A stretch of DNA of 64,000 nucleotides from Nannocystis exedens (GTDB lineage: Bacteria; Myxococcota_A; Polyangia; Nannocystales; Nannocystaceae), in assembly GCF_002343915.1 (NCBI RefSeq), contig NZ_NETK01000001.1:8322001-8386000 (forward strand). Direction: 5' to 3'. Shown piece by piece: positions 28,015-37,001 of the stretch; the first letter of the stretch is position 1; the number at the start of each line of letters is the position of its first letter. Under the pieces are notes generated by a model. That model was not told where the DNA came from. It ran no database searches and saw only the letters and a list, made by a program, of their open reading frames with translations. The translations under genes and the position numbers were made by a program.

Positions 28015-28638
28015 GGCGCGCGGGGGAGTGCCCGTTGCGACGCTTCGGCGGTCAGCTTGTCGATCGCGTTCGCGTGCTCGCGGATGCGGCTCTCGAGTTC
28101 ATGGCGAACGAGCTCGATCCGGCTTGGCTTGCTCGACCCCGATGCGGCACTTCGCAGCAGGGCGCCCCACTGTCCCGACCGGCCACGGAAGTAACCCGGC
28201 CGCGAGCTCTCCGTGACCGCGAGCGCCGCAGGCCGTCGCCGCGCGGGCCGACGACAACGACGTCCTCTTCGTCCTCGGCCTGCAGAAGCACTCGCGCCTT
28301 GCGGCGCCGAGCGCGAGCACGAGATGAAGCAGGCCCGCGCCCTCGCCGAGCCGACGGCAAAGGCGCGCCTCTCCAAGGAGTCTCGCTACGAGCAGCCTCC
28401 CGCCCCCCCGGGCACGACCCGGAGGTCGGGGCGGCCCCGGCGAGCGCGAGCGAGCCGGGGGACTGCCGGGCGGGCCCGGGGGCCGCCTCCTGAACGCTTT
28501 GTTTTTGCAGCGATTTTTCTGGAGCTGCGAGCTCCGAAAAAAATGTTCGGCCCCGTGTCGATCGGGCCCGGCGCCGTTCGTCGCCTGGATGAAGCAACCA
28601 CCGGCGCCGGCGCGGCGCCGCCGCGAAAGGACACGACG
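28015..28638. other. gap, possibly with decayed coding sequence
   Basis: 624 bp. On the minus strand a frame around 28020-28140 reads IELVRHELESRIREHANAID, which looks like genuine coiled-coil protein rather than a shadow. It has no domain and loses sense upstream, so it may be the tail of a decayed gene. The rest is Arg/Ala-rich shadow. Confidence 0.35.
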
Positions 28639-29073
28639 ATGAAGGTCATGGTGATCGTGAAGGCCACGAAGAACAGCGAAGCGGGCGTCATGCCGACCGA
28701 GCAAGAGATGGCCGAGATGGGCAAGTTCAACGAGGAGCTGGTCAAGGCGGGCGTCATGCTCGCGGGCGACGGCCTGCACCCGAGCACGAAGGGCAAGCGG
28801 ATCCAGTTCTCGGGGAGCAAGCGCACCGTCGTCGACGGCCCGTTCGCGGAGACGAAGGAGCTGATCGCGGGCTACTGGATCTGGCAGGTCCGGTCGATGG
28901 ACGAGGCGGTCGAGTGGGCCCGCCGCTGCCCCGACCCGATGCCGAACGAGGAGTCGGAGCTCGAGATCCGCCCGATCTTCGAGGCGGAGGACTTCGGCGC
29001 GGAGTTCACCCCCGAGCTGCGCGCGCAGGAGGACCGCCTCCGCGCCGAGCTCGAGCAGCGGCAGAAGGCGTAG
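28639..29073 (+). CDS. YCII-family (DGPF) protein
   Basis: A 144-residue YCII-related protein. MKVMVIVKATKNSEAG is the typical first strand, TVVDGPFAETKELIAGYWIW carries the DGPF motif, and MDEAVEWARRCPDP the following helix. Such proteins are often encoded beside ECF sigma factors or act as small enzymes with a ferredoxin-like fold; the exact reaction is not known. No sigma factor is adjacent here. A charged helical tail (residues 125-144) is added. GAAAGGA precedes the ATG by 8 bases. It is cytosolic. Confidence 0.9.
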   Translation: MKVMVIVKATKNSEAGVMPTEQEMAEMGKFNEELVKAGVMLAGDGLHPSTKGKRIQFSGSKRTVVDGPFAETKELIAGYWIWQVRSMDEAVEWARRCPDPMPNEESELEIRPIFEAEDFGAEFTPELRAQEDRLRAELEQRQKA

Positions 29074-29099
29074 CGACGGCCCCCGCCGCGCAGTCTCTC

Positions 29100-29129
29100 A
29101 TGGCCCTTCGGACAGGTCCGAGGGGCCAT
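29100..29129. terminator. long hairpin downstream of the YCII gene
   Basis: A 14-bp stem formed by ATGGCCCTTCGGAC and GTCCGAGGGGCCAT with an AG centre and one G-T pair. It starts 27 bases after the YCII stop and lies 79 bases from the convergent SDR stop. It could end transcription from both sides; no T-run is present. Confidence 0.55.
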
Positions 29130-29207
29130 CGACCATGCGTGCGCAGGCTCCTGGCGGCGGCGCGCGTGCATCGCTGCGGAGGCGGCGGCCGACGGCGGGA
29201 CGTGTCG

Positions 29208-30065
29208 TCACGCCGGCCAGGCGAAGCCGGGGTTCTTGCGGTAGTCGTCCCGTCGCTTCGCCAGCGCCATCGACACGTGCTCGGGCGCATCGGCGCCGAC
29301 GATGAGGCGGAGCGGGCGCGTGCCCTCGTCCGTCAGGTGTCTCGCCAACGCTGCCGCGGCCTCACGCGGATCCGCGCTCGTGTCCGACGGCTGCTGGCTC
29401 ATGTCCCACGGGAGCCGCGTGGTGCCGAACGTCCGCTCACGCAGCGGATCGTAGGCCGGCAGCCCGCTCGCGAAGCGCATGCTGCCCCACGCCCAGTCGG
29501 TGGCGAACCCTCCGAGCTCGGCGATCGTCACACGGATGCCGAGGTCGGCGACCTCCGCGGCGAGCGCCTCGCTGAACGCCTCGAGCGCCCACTTGCTCGC
29601 GTTGTAGAGGCCGAACGCGGGCATCGTCCCCACGCCACCGACGGAAGAGATCTGGACGATGTGCCCGGAACGCTGCGCGCGCAGCACGGGGAGCACGGCC
29701 TGCGTGACCCAGAGCGCGCCGAAGAAGTTCGTGTCCATCTGCTCGCGGGCCTCGGCCTCGCTCACCTCCTCGACAGCTCCGACGAGTCCGTAGCCGGCGT
29801 TGTTGATCACGACGTCCAGGCGGCCGAAGGCGGCATGGGCCTGCTCGACGACCGTGAAGACCGCCGACCGATCGCGCACGTCGAGGGCCAGCGTCCGCAG
29901 CAATGCGGGGTGCGCCTCGACGAGGGGCCGCAACACCTCCGGCCGGCGCAATGTCGCCACCACGCGCTCACCCGCCGCCAGCGCGCCTTCGACGAAGGCA
30001 CGCCCGAGGCCACGACCGGCACCGGTGATGAACCAGACTCGAGGGGAGCAGGGAGCATTCGCCAT
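29208..30065 (-). CDS. short-chain dehydrogenase/reductase under TetR control
   Basis: A 285-residue classical SDR. The cofactor motif TGAGRGLG is at residues 14-21, NNAGYG near 93, the Ser in QISSVGG and the catalytic YNASK pair near 157-161. It is close in layout to the SDR at 19052 (RSGH, GGY/GGV, ATKF/ASKW) but has its own C-terminal region PLRLIVGADAPEHVSMALAK. AGAGAGG lies 5-9 bases before the ATG at 30065. Divergent from a TetR-type gene with two palindromes between them, so it is almost certainly repressed by that regulator. The substrate is unknown; such pairs often handle xenobiotics or quinones. Confidence 0.92.
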   Translation of the reverse strand: MANAPCSPRVWFITGAGRGLGRAFVEGALAAGERVVATLRRPEVLRPLVEAHPALLRTLALDVRDRSAVFTVVEQAHAAFGRLDVVINNAGYGLVGAVEEVSEAEAREQMDTNFFGALWVTQAVLPVLRAQRSGHIVQISSVGGVGTMPAFGLYNASKWALEAFSEALAAEVADLGIRVTIAELGGFATDWAWGSMRFASGLPAYDPLRERTFGTTRLPWDMSQQPSDTSADPREAAAALARHLTDEGTRPLRLIVGADAPEHVSMALAKRRDDYRKNPGFAWPA

Positions 30066-30105
30066 GGGTACCTCTCTTGAAGCAGCCGTCCGCAGCCGCT
30101 CGCTT

Positions 30106-30134
30106 GCGAGACGAGACGGTTCGTCTCGTCTCGC
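30106..30134. promoter_or_regulatory. TetR operator 1
   Basis: A perfect inverted repeat: 13-base arms GCGAGACGAGACG and CGTCTCGTCTCGC around a GTT centre. It lies 41 bases upstream of the SDR start. The same core GACGAGACG-N3-CGTCTCGTC appears again at operator 2. Confidence 0.85.
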
Positions 30135-30168
30135 CCATGTGTCGCACCCGGCGCGGCCCGTGTCAAGG

Positions 30169-30193
30169 AAGACGAGACGAGCCGTCTCGTCTT
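30169..30193. promoter_or_regulatory. TetR operator 2
   Basis: A perfect inverted repeat with 11-base arms AAGACGAGACG and CGTCTCGTCTT around AGC. It lies 21 bases before the TetR gene start, so it should mediate autoregulation. The centres of the two operators are 61 bases apart, close to six helical turns. Confidence 0.85.
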
Positions 30194-30213
30194 GCGGTAG
30201 CCTGCCCGAGACC

Positions 30214-30873
30214 ATGGCGTCCCGTTCCCCCGGCACTCCCTCCCGGCGCAGCGCCACGGCGCGTCGGGCGATCCTCGAGGCCGCCCGCGCCCTCGTCCTC
30301 GAGGTGGGCTACGCGCGCCTCACCGTCGAAGGCATCGCCGGGAAGGCCGGTGTCGGCAAGCAGACGATCTATCGCTGGTGGCCCTCGAAAGGCGCGGTCG
30401 TCTTCGAGGCGTTCCTGTCGGGAGGCGGCGCGGGCGGCAGCTCGACGGAGCTCCCGGACAGCGGCGACGTCGAGCGCGATTTGAAGACAGTCCTGCGCGC
30501 GACCGTGGAGGAGCTGCTCGAGCCGAGCTTCGATGCCGCGCTCCGCGGGATGACGGCGGAGATCCAGAGCGACACGGAGCTTGCGAAGCAGCTCGTCGAG
30601 GTGCTTCTGGGGCCGCAGATGAAGGCGACGGTCCGGCGGCTCGAGAGCGCCCAGCGCGTCAAGCAGATCCGGAGAGGCGTCGACCTCGACGTCGCCGCCG
30701 AGCTTCTGTTCGGTCCGGTCTTCCACCGGTGGCTGCTCCGGACACGGCCGCTCGATCGAGCGTTCGCCGACGAGGTCGTCCGGTTGACGCTTCGCGCGCT
30801 GCGGCCCGCGCCGAAGGAGGGAGGGCGGCGCGCTCCTGTCGGACGGAGAAAACGGAGCTCCGATCGCAGTTAA
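30214..30873 (+). CDS. TetR/AcrR-family repressor
   Basis: A 219-residue TetR-type regulator. The N-terminal HTH spans about residues 16-62: RRAILEAARALVLEVGYARL, then TVEGIAGKAGVGKQTIYRWW and PSKGAVVFEAF. The ligand-binding half contains LGPQMKATVRRLESAQR and FGPVFHRWLLRTRPLD, as in the TetR_C group that often guards SDR or efflux genes. The start at 30214 has a weak CCCGAG upstream. It is divergent from the SDR gene with two near-identical palindromes in the 148-bp spacer. Its stop meets a decayed minus-strand gene, sharing bases 30870-30873. Confidence 0.92.
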   Translation: MASRSPGTPSRRSATARRAILEAARALVLEVGYARLTVEGIAGKAGVGKQTIYRWWPSKGAVVFEAFLSGGGAGGSSTELPDSGDVERDLKTVLRATVEELLEPSFDAALRGMTAEIQSDTELAKQLVEVLLGPQMKATVRRLESAQRVKQIRRGVDLDVAAELLFGPVFHRWLLRTRPLDRAFADEVVRLTLRALRPAPKEGGRRAPVGRRKRSSDRS

Positions 30874-31200
30874 ACCCGACCCTGGCGACGCGGCCGCGCA
30901 CGGCTTCGACGGGGCCGCCGGCGGCCCCGAGCGTCGTCGGCGTCGGTGGGTGCGTCGAGGTAGAACGCGTCCGAGCGGGCCTCGCCGACGAGGTCGGTGA
31001 AGACGAAGCGTCGGAGACCGGGAGCACGCGGCCGACGACGACCCCGCCGTCGGCGCTGGAGACCATCTCGGCCATGAGCGTGAACGGGAGCTTGCCGGTG
31101 ACCTTTCACTCGCTGGTGGGGGGGCGACGGCGGCGGCGACGACCTCAGCGTCCACGGTCTGGGGGTCCTTGACGCGGACGCTGTCGGGGATCGACTCCAT
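30870..31200 (-). pseudogene. frameshifted gene remnant, downstream member of a decayed operon
   Basis: Starts at ATG 31200 as MESIPDSVRVKDPQTVDAEV, hits a C-tract and loses frame. It resumes as KVTGKLPFTLMAEMVSSADG plus GVVVGRVLPVSD in a second frame and as RRFVFTDLVGEARSDAFYLD in a third, ending at TAA 30870-30872. The pieces line up in order with small gaps, so at least two frameshifts broke one original protein. The family is not recognised. Confidence 0.55.
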
Positions 31201-31476
31201 CACGAGCCGTTGCCGCCGGCGGAGACGTCGACGGTGGCGACGAGGGTGAAGTCGCAGCAGTCCTGGTTCGGGAAGTTCGGGCACACGTCGGGCTGGGCGA
31301 GCGAGCGCTGGCAGATGAAGGCGTGCGAGGAGCCCTTCACCGTGAAGTCCTGCTTGACGCTCGAATGCACGATGTCGCCGGTCGGCAGGCCGGGCCCGAA
31401 CAGCTCGCCGCTGAGCTTCGGCGCCTGGTGCAGCAGCGACAGGTCGGATTCGGCCGCCTGGGATGACCCGCAAACG
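31200..31476 (-). pseudogene. C-terminal fragment of an upstream operon partner
   Basis: An open frame reads AAESDLSLLHQAPKLSGELF, GPGLPTGDIVHSSVKQDFTV, KGSSHAFICQRSLAQPDVCP and NFPNQDCCDFTLVATVDVSA, ending GGNGS. Its TGA overlaps the next ATG as TGATG, the usual sign of translational coupling. There is no start codon or N-terminal part; the frame runs into the lipoprotein at 31477. It is therefore the tail of a deleted gene, with function unknown. Confidence 0.5.
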
Positions 31477-32139
31477 CTACGTGGGGCACGACAGCGGCCC
31501 GGGGGCGCAGGCGGGCTCGGGTTCGACCGCGTCGAGGAGGCATCGCCAGAGGGCGAGCGCGTCGCCGTCGACGCAGTCGGCGAAGTACTCGGGCGGACGG
31601 AGCACCCGCAGGCGCTCTTTCACGTGGCACGACTTCGGCTCGGGATATATCAGCTCGCAACTCGCGCGCTCGCTGCGGATCACGACGAGCTCGCCGACGA
31701 TCTCGAGGCCGAACAGGTGCAGGACCTCGCGGCCGCGGACGGGCAGGAACATGAATTGCCCGGGGGTGCGGTCGCGCAACGCGGTGGCGAGGCAGCGGGC
31801 GCGCTCGAGGTCGGTCTCGACGGAGGTCGGCGTCGAGAGGTCGTCCCAAATTCCGGGGCCGTCGAGCTCGAACACGATCGGGTCGTCGCCGGGACACAGC
31901 TCGAGCCCGCCGCAGGTCACCGCCGGCTCAATCTCGGGCCACAAGTCGCCGGGATGGATGTCCTCGAGACAGGCGGCCTCAATCATCATGTCGACGGCTC
32001 CCGTGGTCGGAGCGGTCGTCGTGCTCGTCGTCGGCTCGCCGGTGCCGGTGCTCGTGCCGGTGGTCTGCGAATCGGTGTCGCCGGGCGCCAGCTCGGGGGC
32101 GCATGCCAGGAGGAGCAGGGGCGGGAGCCAGGCGCGCAT
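31477..32139 (-). CDS. lipoprotein
   Basis: A 220-residue predicted lipoprotein. MRAWLPPLLLLACAPE gives the signal and lipobox LLAC. A short Thr/Ser/Gly linker is followed by a domain of about 165 residues with eight Cys (CLEDIHPGDLWPEIEPAVTC, CGGLELCPGDD, RARCLATALRDRTPGQFMFL, CVDGDALALWRC, CAPGPLSC). It is probably envelope-located. The ATG at 32139 is chosen for the signal peptide; a longer frame to 32175 adds only polar residues. The gene abuts a decayed operon downstream, so its own 3' neighbour is gone. The family is unknown. Confidence 0.75.
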   Translation of the reverse strand: MRAWLPPLLLLACAPELAPGDTDSQTTGTSTGTGEPTTSTTTAPTTGAVDMMIEAACLEDIHPGDLWPEIEPAVTCGGLELCPGDDPIVFELDGPGIWDDLSTPTSVETDLERARCLATALRDRTPGQFMFLPVRGREVLHLFGLEIVGELVVIRSERASCELIYPEPKSCHVKERLRVLRPPEYFADCVDGDALALWRCLLDAVEPEPACAPGPLSCPT

Positions 32140-32309
32140 GGGAACATCTTTGCATGGCCGCGACGCGGGCGACAACGGCCGGTCGTCGGTTCGCGTCGCG
32201 CGAGCGGGCGCTGCCCGGAGGGCTCAGGAGCGGCCGTGTGGTCGACGTCGGTGCGATTGCCGGCGGCGGGGCTGCTGGGTCGCCCGGCCGATGCGCGAGC
32301 TGACGGAAT

Positions 32310-32580
32310 TTGCGAGCGAGGCCGACGCGGTTCGGCGGGATGTCGGGCGTCGTCTGCGGGCTGTTCGGCTTCGTGTGGGTGCAGGCGCGCTACGCCCGGG
32401 GGCGCGGCCATCACCTCGACGACCGCTCGACGGTGCTGATGATGGCGTGGTTCATCGCCCGCGGGACCGGGCTGTTCGGATCGGTCGGGCCGCCGGGGCG
32501 TCCGGCAATTCTTCGCGCCCTACGTGCCGCTGTGGTTCTCGTCGATGGCGGCGGGGGTGCTCCTGCGCGAGCGATAGCGC
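32310..32580 (+). pseudogene. decayed rhomboid-family intramembrane protease
   Basis: The frame at 32310 reads RPTRFGGMSGVVCGLFGFVW then VQARYARGRGHHLDDRSTVL and MMAWFIARGTGLFG. FGGMSGVVxGLFG is the rhomboid GxSG catalytic-serine segment and the following helix matches too. The upstream helices are missing, the helix with the catalytic His is not found, and the frame breaks after residue 60. Another frame ends as FFAPYVPLWFSSMAAGVLLR just before a stop. It is a truncated and frameshifted remnant. Confidence 0.5.
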
Positions 32581-32913
32581 CGCGGCGCGCGCGAGCACGA
32601 GGCAGCGCCGACGAGTCAGGACGTGCGCAGGTCGGTGACACCATCGAAACCAGAGTTGCGAAAGTAGGGCAGGCCGGTGGGCACGAATGTGGTGTGGCGA
32701 TGCGGCCGGCGGCCCCCGCGTTCGTGTTCGCGCCCGCAGCCATCGATGCTCTGGCGCGATGCTTCATCTGTGGACCCGCAATCCCTGCCTCGGCGCAGCG
32801 CCCGATGTCTCCTGCCCGCCTCAAAGCCCGGGGAGCCATACGACGATCACCGACGATGTCGCTACCGGGGACCAGGTGATGTCCGTATTGAGGCGAGCAT
32901 CACCGCGGATACA

Positions 32914-34704
32914 ATGCGGATCGTGGGCCGGTTCTCTCCTCTCACGCTCGCGCTGCTGATGCTGGCGCTCGGGTGCATGGGCGACCCCGCCGGCGGTGAC
33001 GACACCACGGGCGGGGACGACACCGCCGGCAGCGGCGACAGCGATACGGGTGGCGACGACACGCCGGAGGCGGCGGCCCTGCCGATCGAGATCCTCGGCC
33101 CGGCGGGCACGGCGGTCGCGGTCCGCATCGATGTCCCGCAGGACCTCGCCGACGCGCCCGCGGCCGAGCTGGCGCTGACGGTGCACAACGTGCTCGAGGC
33201 GGGCGCCGCGTTCGTCGTCGTCGGCGACGCCGAGCCGATCGACCTCGGGGCGCCCGCGCTTCGGCTCGTCCGCCCTTCGGGGGGGCACGCGACGGCCTCG
33301 CTCGCGCTCCCCGACGGGACGCTGCGCGCGGGCGAAAATCGCGTCGTGTTCCGCTACGACCGGGAGATCCGCGACGTCTCCGGCTTTCGCGTGCTCGACG
33401 TGGCGCTCGTCGTCGGCGGTCAGCGCCTCGCCACCGGCCTCCCCGCGGACGACCCGGCGACCTGGACCGCGCCGTCCGCCGACGCGAACGCGATCGCTCG
33501 CGGCGAGCGGTTCTTCACCGCGGAGAGCCGCGACGGCGGGCCGCCGTGCGCCCGCTGCCACGCCGACGACGGCGCGGACCTGGCTTACTTCGCGTTCTCC
33601 AACCACAGCCTGATCGCGCGCGCCGAGCACCACCTGTTTTCGGCCGAGGAGGCGGCGGACATCGCCAGCTACATCCGTTCGCTGCCCGTCGCCGCGGTCG
33701 GTCGCGTGTTCGACCCGCCGTTCCAGCCCGGGCCGGCGCACGTCGGCGCGGCCGGGGCGGGATACGATGCGGTGCTCCCCGCCGACGACGCGCTGGGCGC
33801 GGCGCTCTTCCCGGATGGTTTTCCGGACGCGCCCGCGTGGGACATCGCGGCGTCGTTCGACACCTCGACCGTCGCGCTGCCCGTGGAGTTGCCGTCGTGG
33901 TCGCGGTGGTTGCCGCGCAAGATCGACGCCACCTGGTTCACCCGCGGCGACGGTGCGCTCGCGGTCGCCGAGGCCGCGCTCGCCAGCGACGGCAGCCTCG
34001 AGGCGGCGCGCGCGTTCGCGACCGCCGCGGTGCACCTCGGCAAGGAGATCCTCATCACCACGGGCGATCACGCGGGGCGCGTCGAGCTGCTCCGCTACGC
34101 GGCGGTGAAGCTGTGGGACTGGCAGCGGCGCCACGGCGGCTTCGAGGGGGCGGACCACGGCTTTCCCGACGGCGGACCGGCGTTCCCGTACGAGGTCGGC
34201 TTCGCGTTCTTCGAGGCGGCGTTCGTCAACGGGCTGCCCGACGCGATGGACCAGGCGTTCTCGTGGTGGATGGCGCAGGCGGCGGTGAACCCTGGGCGCG
34301 GCCAGACCACCGGCGATCGCCCGCTCAACTGGCGCGACGTCCTGACGGTGGCGGATTCGGCGGGCGCAGGGCCGTGGACGCTGACGTACCTCCACCTGGT
34401 CGGCAGCCTCGAGGAGTCGCAGGGGGCGCTCGCCGACGACTTCGGCACCGATCGCGGGCCGGTGCGGCTGCTCGCCGTGCCGCTCCGTCGCGTCGCCGGC
34501 CCGGTCCGCGCCGCCCTCATGCGTCGCTTCCTGACGCGCGAGGCGGCCTTCCTCGCCGGCGGCGGCTCGCTCACGTCCGAGCACCACGTGGTGCTGGGGA
34601 ACGCCTGGCGCGACGGCTGCGACGGGCTCACGCCCGACGAGCGCGCCGAGCTGCGCGCGCTCGCCCCGAGCGAGGTCGCGGCCGACCTCGCGGCTTGTCC
34701 TTAG
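32914..34704 (+). CDS. c-type cytochrome lipoprotein
   Basis: A 596-residue predicted lipoprotein: signal ending LLMLALGCMGD (lipid Cys21), a Gly/Asp/Thr linker to about residue 50, then a beta-rich domain to about 190 and one heme-binding CARCH at 212-216. The downstream segment EEAADIASYIRSLPVA is a typical cytochrome c helix. The C-terminal 300 residues have no further heme motif and include helical segments (GGFEGADHGFPDGGPAFPYE) of unknown function. It is likely a periplasmic or outer-surface electron-transfer or oxidoreductase protein. Only 20 bases separate it from the G8-domain gene, so the two are probably cotranscribed. Confidence 0.82.
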   Translation: MRIVGRFSPLTLALLMLALGCMGDPAGGDDTTGGDDTAGSGDSDTGGDDTPEAAALPIEILGPAGTAVAVRIDVPQDLADAPAAELALTVHNVLEAGAAFVVVGDAEPIDLGAPALRLVRPSGGHATASLALPDGTLRAGENRVVFRYDREIRDVSGFRVLDVALVVGGQRLATGLPADDPATWTAPSADANAIARGERFFTAESRDGGPPCARCHADDGADLAYFAFSNHSLIARAEHHLFSAEEAADIASYIRSLPVAAVGRVFDPPFQPGPAHVGAAGAGYDAVLPADDALGAALFPDGFPDAPAWDIAASFDTSTVALPVELPSWSRWLPRKIDATWFTRGDGALAVAEAALASDGSLEAARAFATAAVHLGKEILITTGDHAGRVELLRYAAVKLWDWQRRHGGFEGADHGFPDGGPAFPYEVGFAFFEAAFVNGLPDAMDQAFSWWMAQAAVNPGRGQTTGDRPLNWRDVLTVADSAGAGPWTLTYLHLVGSLEESQGALADDFGTDRGPVRLLAVPLRRVAGPVRAALMRRFLTREAAFLAGGGSLTSEHHVVLGNAWRDGCDGLTPDERAELRALAPSEVAADLAACP

Positions 34705-34724
34705 ATGGAGCGATCGGAGGAATC

Positions 34725-36839
34725 ATGGCTCGTACGATTGTGTCGCTGGGCATCGCGCTGTCGCTCGCGGCGGCCTGCGGAGGTGGTGGTGGCTCGGGTG
34801 AGACCGACAGCGGCGGCGGCACCGGCGATACGGAGACGAACGGCGGCACCGCCGGCACCGAAGTCGGCACCGACACCGACCAGCCCACCGGCGATCCCGT
34901 CACGCCCACGGCCTGCGAGGACGGCGGCTCGTGCTCGTTCTGCGCCGCGGAGACCTGGGGCGGCGCCGTGCCCGACGCGGAGACCGACGTGGTGATCCCG
35001 AAGGGGCGGACGGTCGTCGTCGACTGCCCCGCGGAGGCTCGTACGATCCGCATCGAGGCCGGCGGGGTGCTGTTCGCGTCGCGCGAGGCCTCGACGACCC
35101 TCACCCTGCACGGCAACCTGGTCGTCGAGGGGACCCTCGACTACGGCACGCCCGACGATCGGATCCCCGACGGCGTCACCGCCGAGATCATCTTCACCGG
35201 CATGCACGACGCGGACTACGTCGGCACGCCCAGCGCGATGGGCGGGGACGGCATGCACTCGGTCGACACGCCGATGGCGGTGGTCGACGGCGACGTCGGC
35301 CTGTGGGTGATGGGCGCCGGCGTGCTGCGGGCCGCGGGCGCGCCCAAGCGCTCGTGGGGCAAGCTGATCGACGGCGCGGGGGCCGGGGACGCGAGCTTCA
35401 CCGTCGACGGCGCCGAGGGCTGGAAGGCCGGCGATCGCGTGCTGCTGACCCCGAGCGCGCCGCTCGCCGACGGCGAGGCGATCGTCGAGCACTTCGACGA
35501 GGGCACGATCGCCGCGGTCAGCGGCGACGACATCACCCTCGCCGAGGCGCTGACGTACCCGCACGACGGCTGCGCCGACTGCATGCGGCGCGGCGAGGCG
35601 GCGAACCTGTCGCGCAACGTCGTCATCCGCTCCGCCGACGACAGCGCCCACGCGCACATCCTGGTGGCCGAGCAGGGGCACGTGGAGATCGACAGCGTCG
35701 AGCTGCGCTGGCTCGGGCCGATCGTCCCCTGCACCGGCCAGACCGAGGGGCACGCCTTGCCGCTCCGCCGCGCGCCGATCTGGTTCCACCAGCAAAAGGA
35801 CGCGTCCGCCGGGTCGTTCGTGCGCCACGCGGCGATCTGGGGCGGCGAGCTCCACTTCGTCATGGTCGAGCAGTCGAACGGCATCGAGATCGCCGACGTC
35901 GTCGGCTACGACACCCAGGGCATGGGCTTCGGGCTGTTCTACGACAACGGGGCGTGCGGCACCTTCTGCGACGACCGCGAGAAGGCGCCGGCCGACGTGC
36001 TCCTCGATCACGTGCTCGCGGCGCGCGTCGGCGTCCCCGAGCGCGTCGACGGCTGCATCCGCGTCGACCACCGCATGGTCGGCGTCGCCGTGTCGGGCGG
36101 CGAGGGCTCGGGCGCGCGCGACTCGGTCGCCGTCGGCGTCGGCTACAACGGCTCCGGCGAGGACATCTCGGGCTTCGGCTGGCAGGAGGGTGGCTCGGGG
36201 CGCCCGGCGAACTTCGTGTTCGACGACAACGTCGCCCACCACAACCGCGGCCACGGGGCGATGATCTGGCACAACACCGAGCTGACGCAGGCGCCCTACG
36301 CGAGGAACGCGTTCTGGTCGAACGGCGCCTACGGCGTGCTGTGGGGCGCCTACCAGAACCCGTTCCTGCTCGGCGACGTCGTCGCCGTCGACAACGGGCT
36401 GTCGTCGATCGGGGTCAAGGCGATCCCGCTCGACGACACGGCCCGCATGCAGGGCGGCCTCGTCGACGACATCCGGATCCTGGCCTACGTGTTCATCCAG
36501 GAGAAGCCGGCGATCTTCGATCACGTGACCTTCACCGGCGACCGCGACGTCGCGGTGACGCAGCTGCACGAGAGCTGCGCGGACGGCGACGAGAACGACC
36601 CGGAGGACCCCAACTGCCTGCGCGTGTGGCTGCGGTTCATCGACCCGGTGATCCCGGCGGGCGTGCTGCCGTTCGACTTCGGCCAGACGTTCAACCGCTA
36701 CTCGCTGTGGGAGATCCGCGGCTTCTCCAGCCCCGATTACCCGGACCTGCCGGCGGACTTCGACCTGTTCCGCGCCGACAACGAGGTCGAAGGCGGCAGC
36801 TACTACGCGCCGTTCGACGCGTGGCTGGTGCCGCGCTGA
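34725..36839 (+). CDS. G8-domain lipoprotein with right-handed beta-helix (CEMIP-like)
   Basis: A 704-residue predicted lipoprotein: MARTIVSLGIALSLAAACGG is the signal with lipobox AAC, followed by a Gly/Thr/Asp linker. The segment from about residue 72 (WGGAVPDAETDVVIPKGRTV then RTIRIEAGGVLF and LTLHGNLVVEGTLDYG) is a G8 domain, known from CEMIP/TMEM2, PKHD1 and bacterial surface proteins. The rest is parallel beta-helix-like, with repeated short strands and Asn/Gly turns (VAHHNRGHGAMIWHNTELTQ). CEMIP-type proteins act on hyaluronan; here a polysaccharide substrate is only an inference. GGAGG is 4 bases before the ATG. Confidence 0.82.
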   Translation: MARTIVSLGIALSLAAACGGGGGSGETDSGGGTGDTETNGGTAGTEVGTDTDQPTGDPVTPTACEDGGSCSFCAAETWGGAVPDAETDVVIPKGRTVVVDCPAEARTIRIEAGGVLFASREASTTLTLHGNLVVEGTLDYGTPDDRIPDGVTAEIIFTGMHDADYVGTPSAMGGDGMHSVDTPMAVVDGDVGLWVMGAGVLRAAGAPKRSWGKLIDGAGAGDASFTVDGAEGWKAGDRVLLTPSAPLADGEAIVEHFDEGTIAAVSGDDITLAEALTYPHDGCADCMRRGEAANLSRNVVIRSADDSAHAHILVAEQGHVEIDSVELRWLGPIVPCTGQTEGHALPLRRAPIWFHQQKDASAGSFVRHAAIWGGELHFVMVEQSNGIEIADVVGYDTQGMGFGLFYDNGACGTFCDDREKAPADVLLDHVLAARVGVPERVDGCIRVDHRMVGVAVSGGEGSGARDSVAVGVGYNGSGEDISGFGWQEGGSGRPANFVFDDNVAHHNRGHGAMIWHNTELTQAPYARNAFWSNGAYGVLWGAYQNPFLLGDVVAVDNGLSSIGVKAIPLDDTARMQGGLVDDIRILAYVFIQEKPAIFDHVTFTGDRDVAVTQLHESCADGDENDPEDPNCLRVWLRFIDPVIPAGVLPFDFGQTFNRYSLWEIRGFSSPDYPDLPADFDLFRADNEVEGGSYYAPFDAWLVPR

Positions 36840-37001
36840 GCCGGGCCGGCGGCGAGCGCGACGACGGGCGCGATCGCTCGTAAAAAAAGCAGGCGGCCGA
36901 AAAAAATTCGATGGATCGACGCGGGCGGCAGGACTCAAGGACAGCGGCGACCGGCAGTGACCGCGTCGCCGCGCTCCTACCTTCCGACCACGAGGTGTAC
37001 C
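36840..37001. other. intergenic region with A-runs
   Basis: 162 bp. Two A7 runs (near 36883 and 36900) stand out in very GC-rich DNA, in sequence that could hold a terminator for the G8 operon or a promoter for the next lipoprotein. I cannot decide which. Confidence 0.35.
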
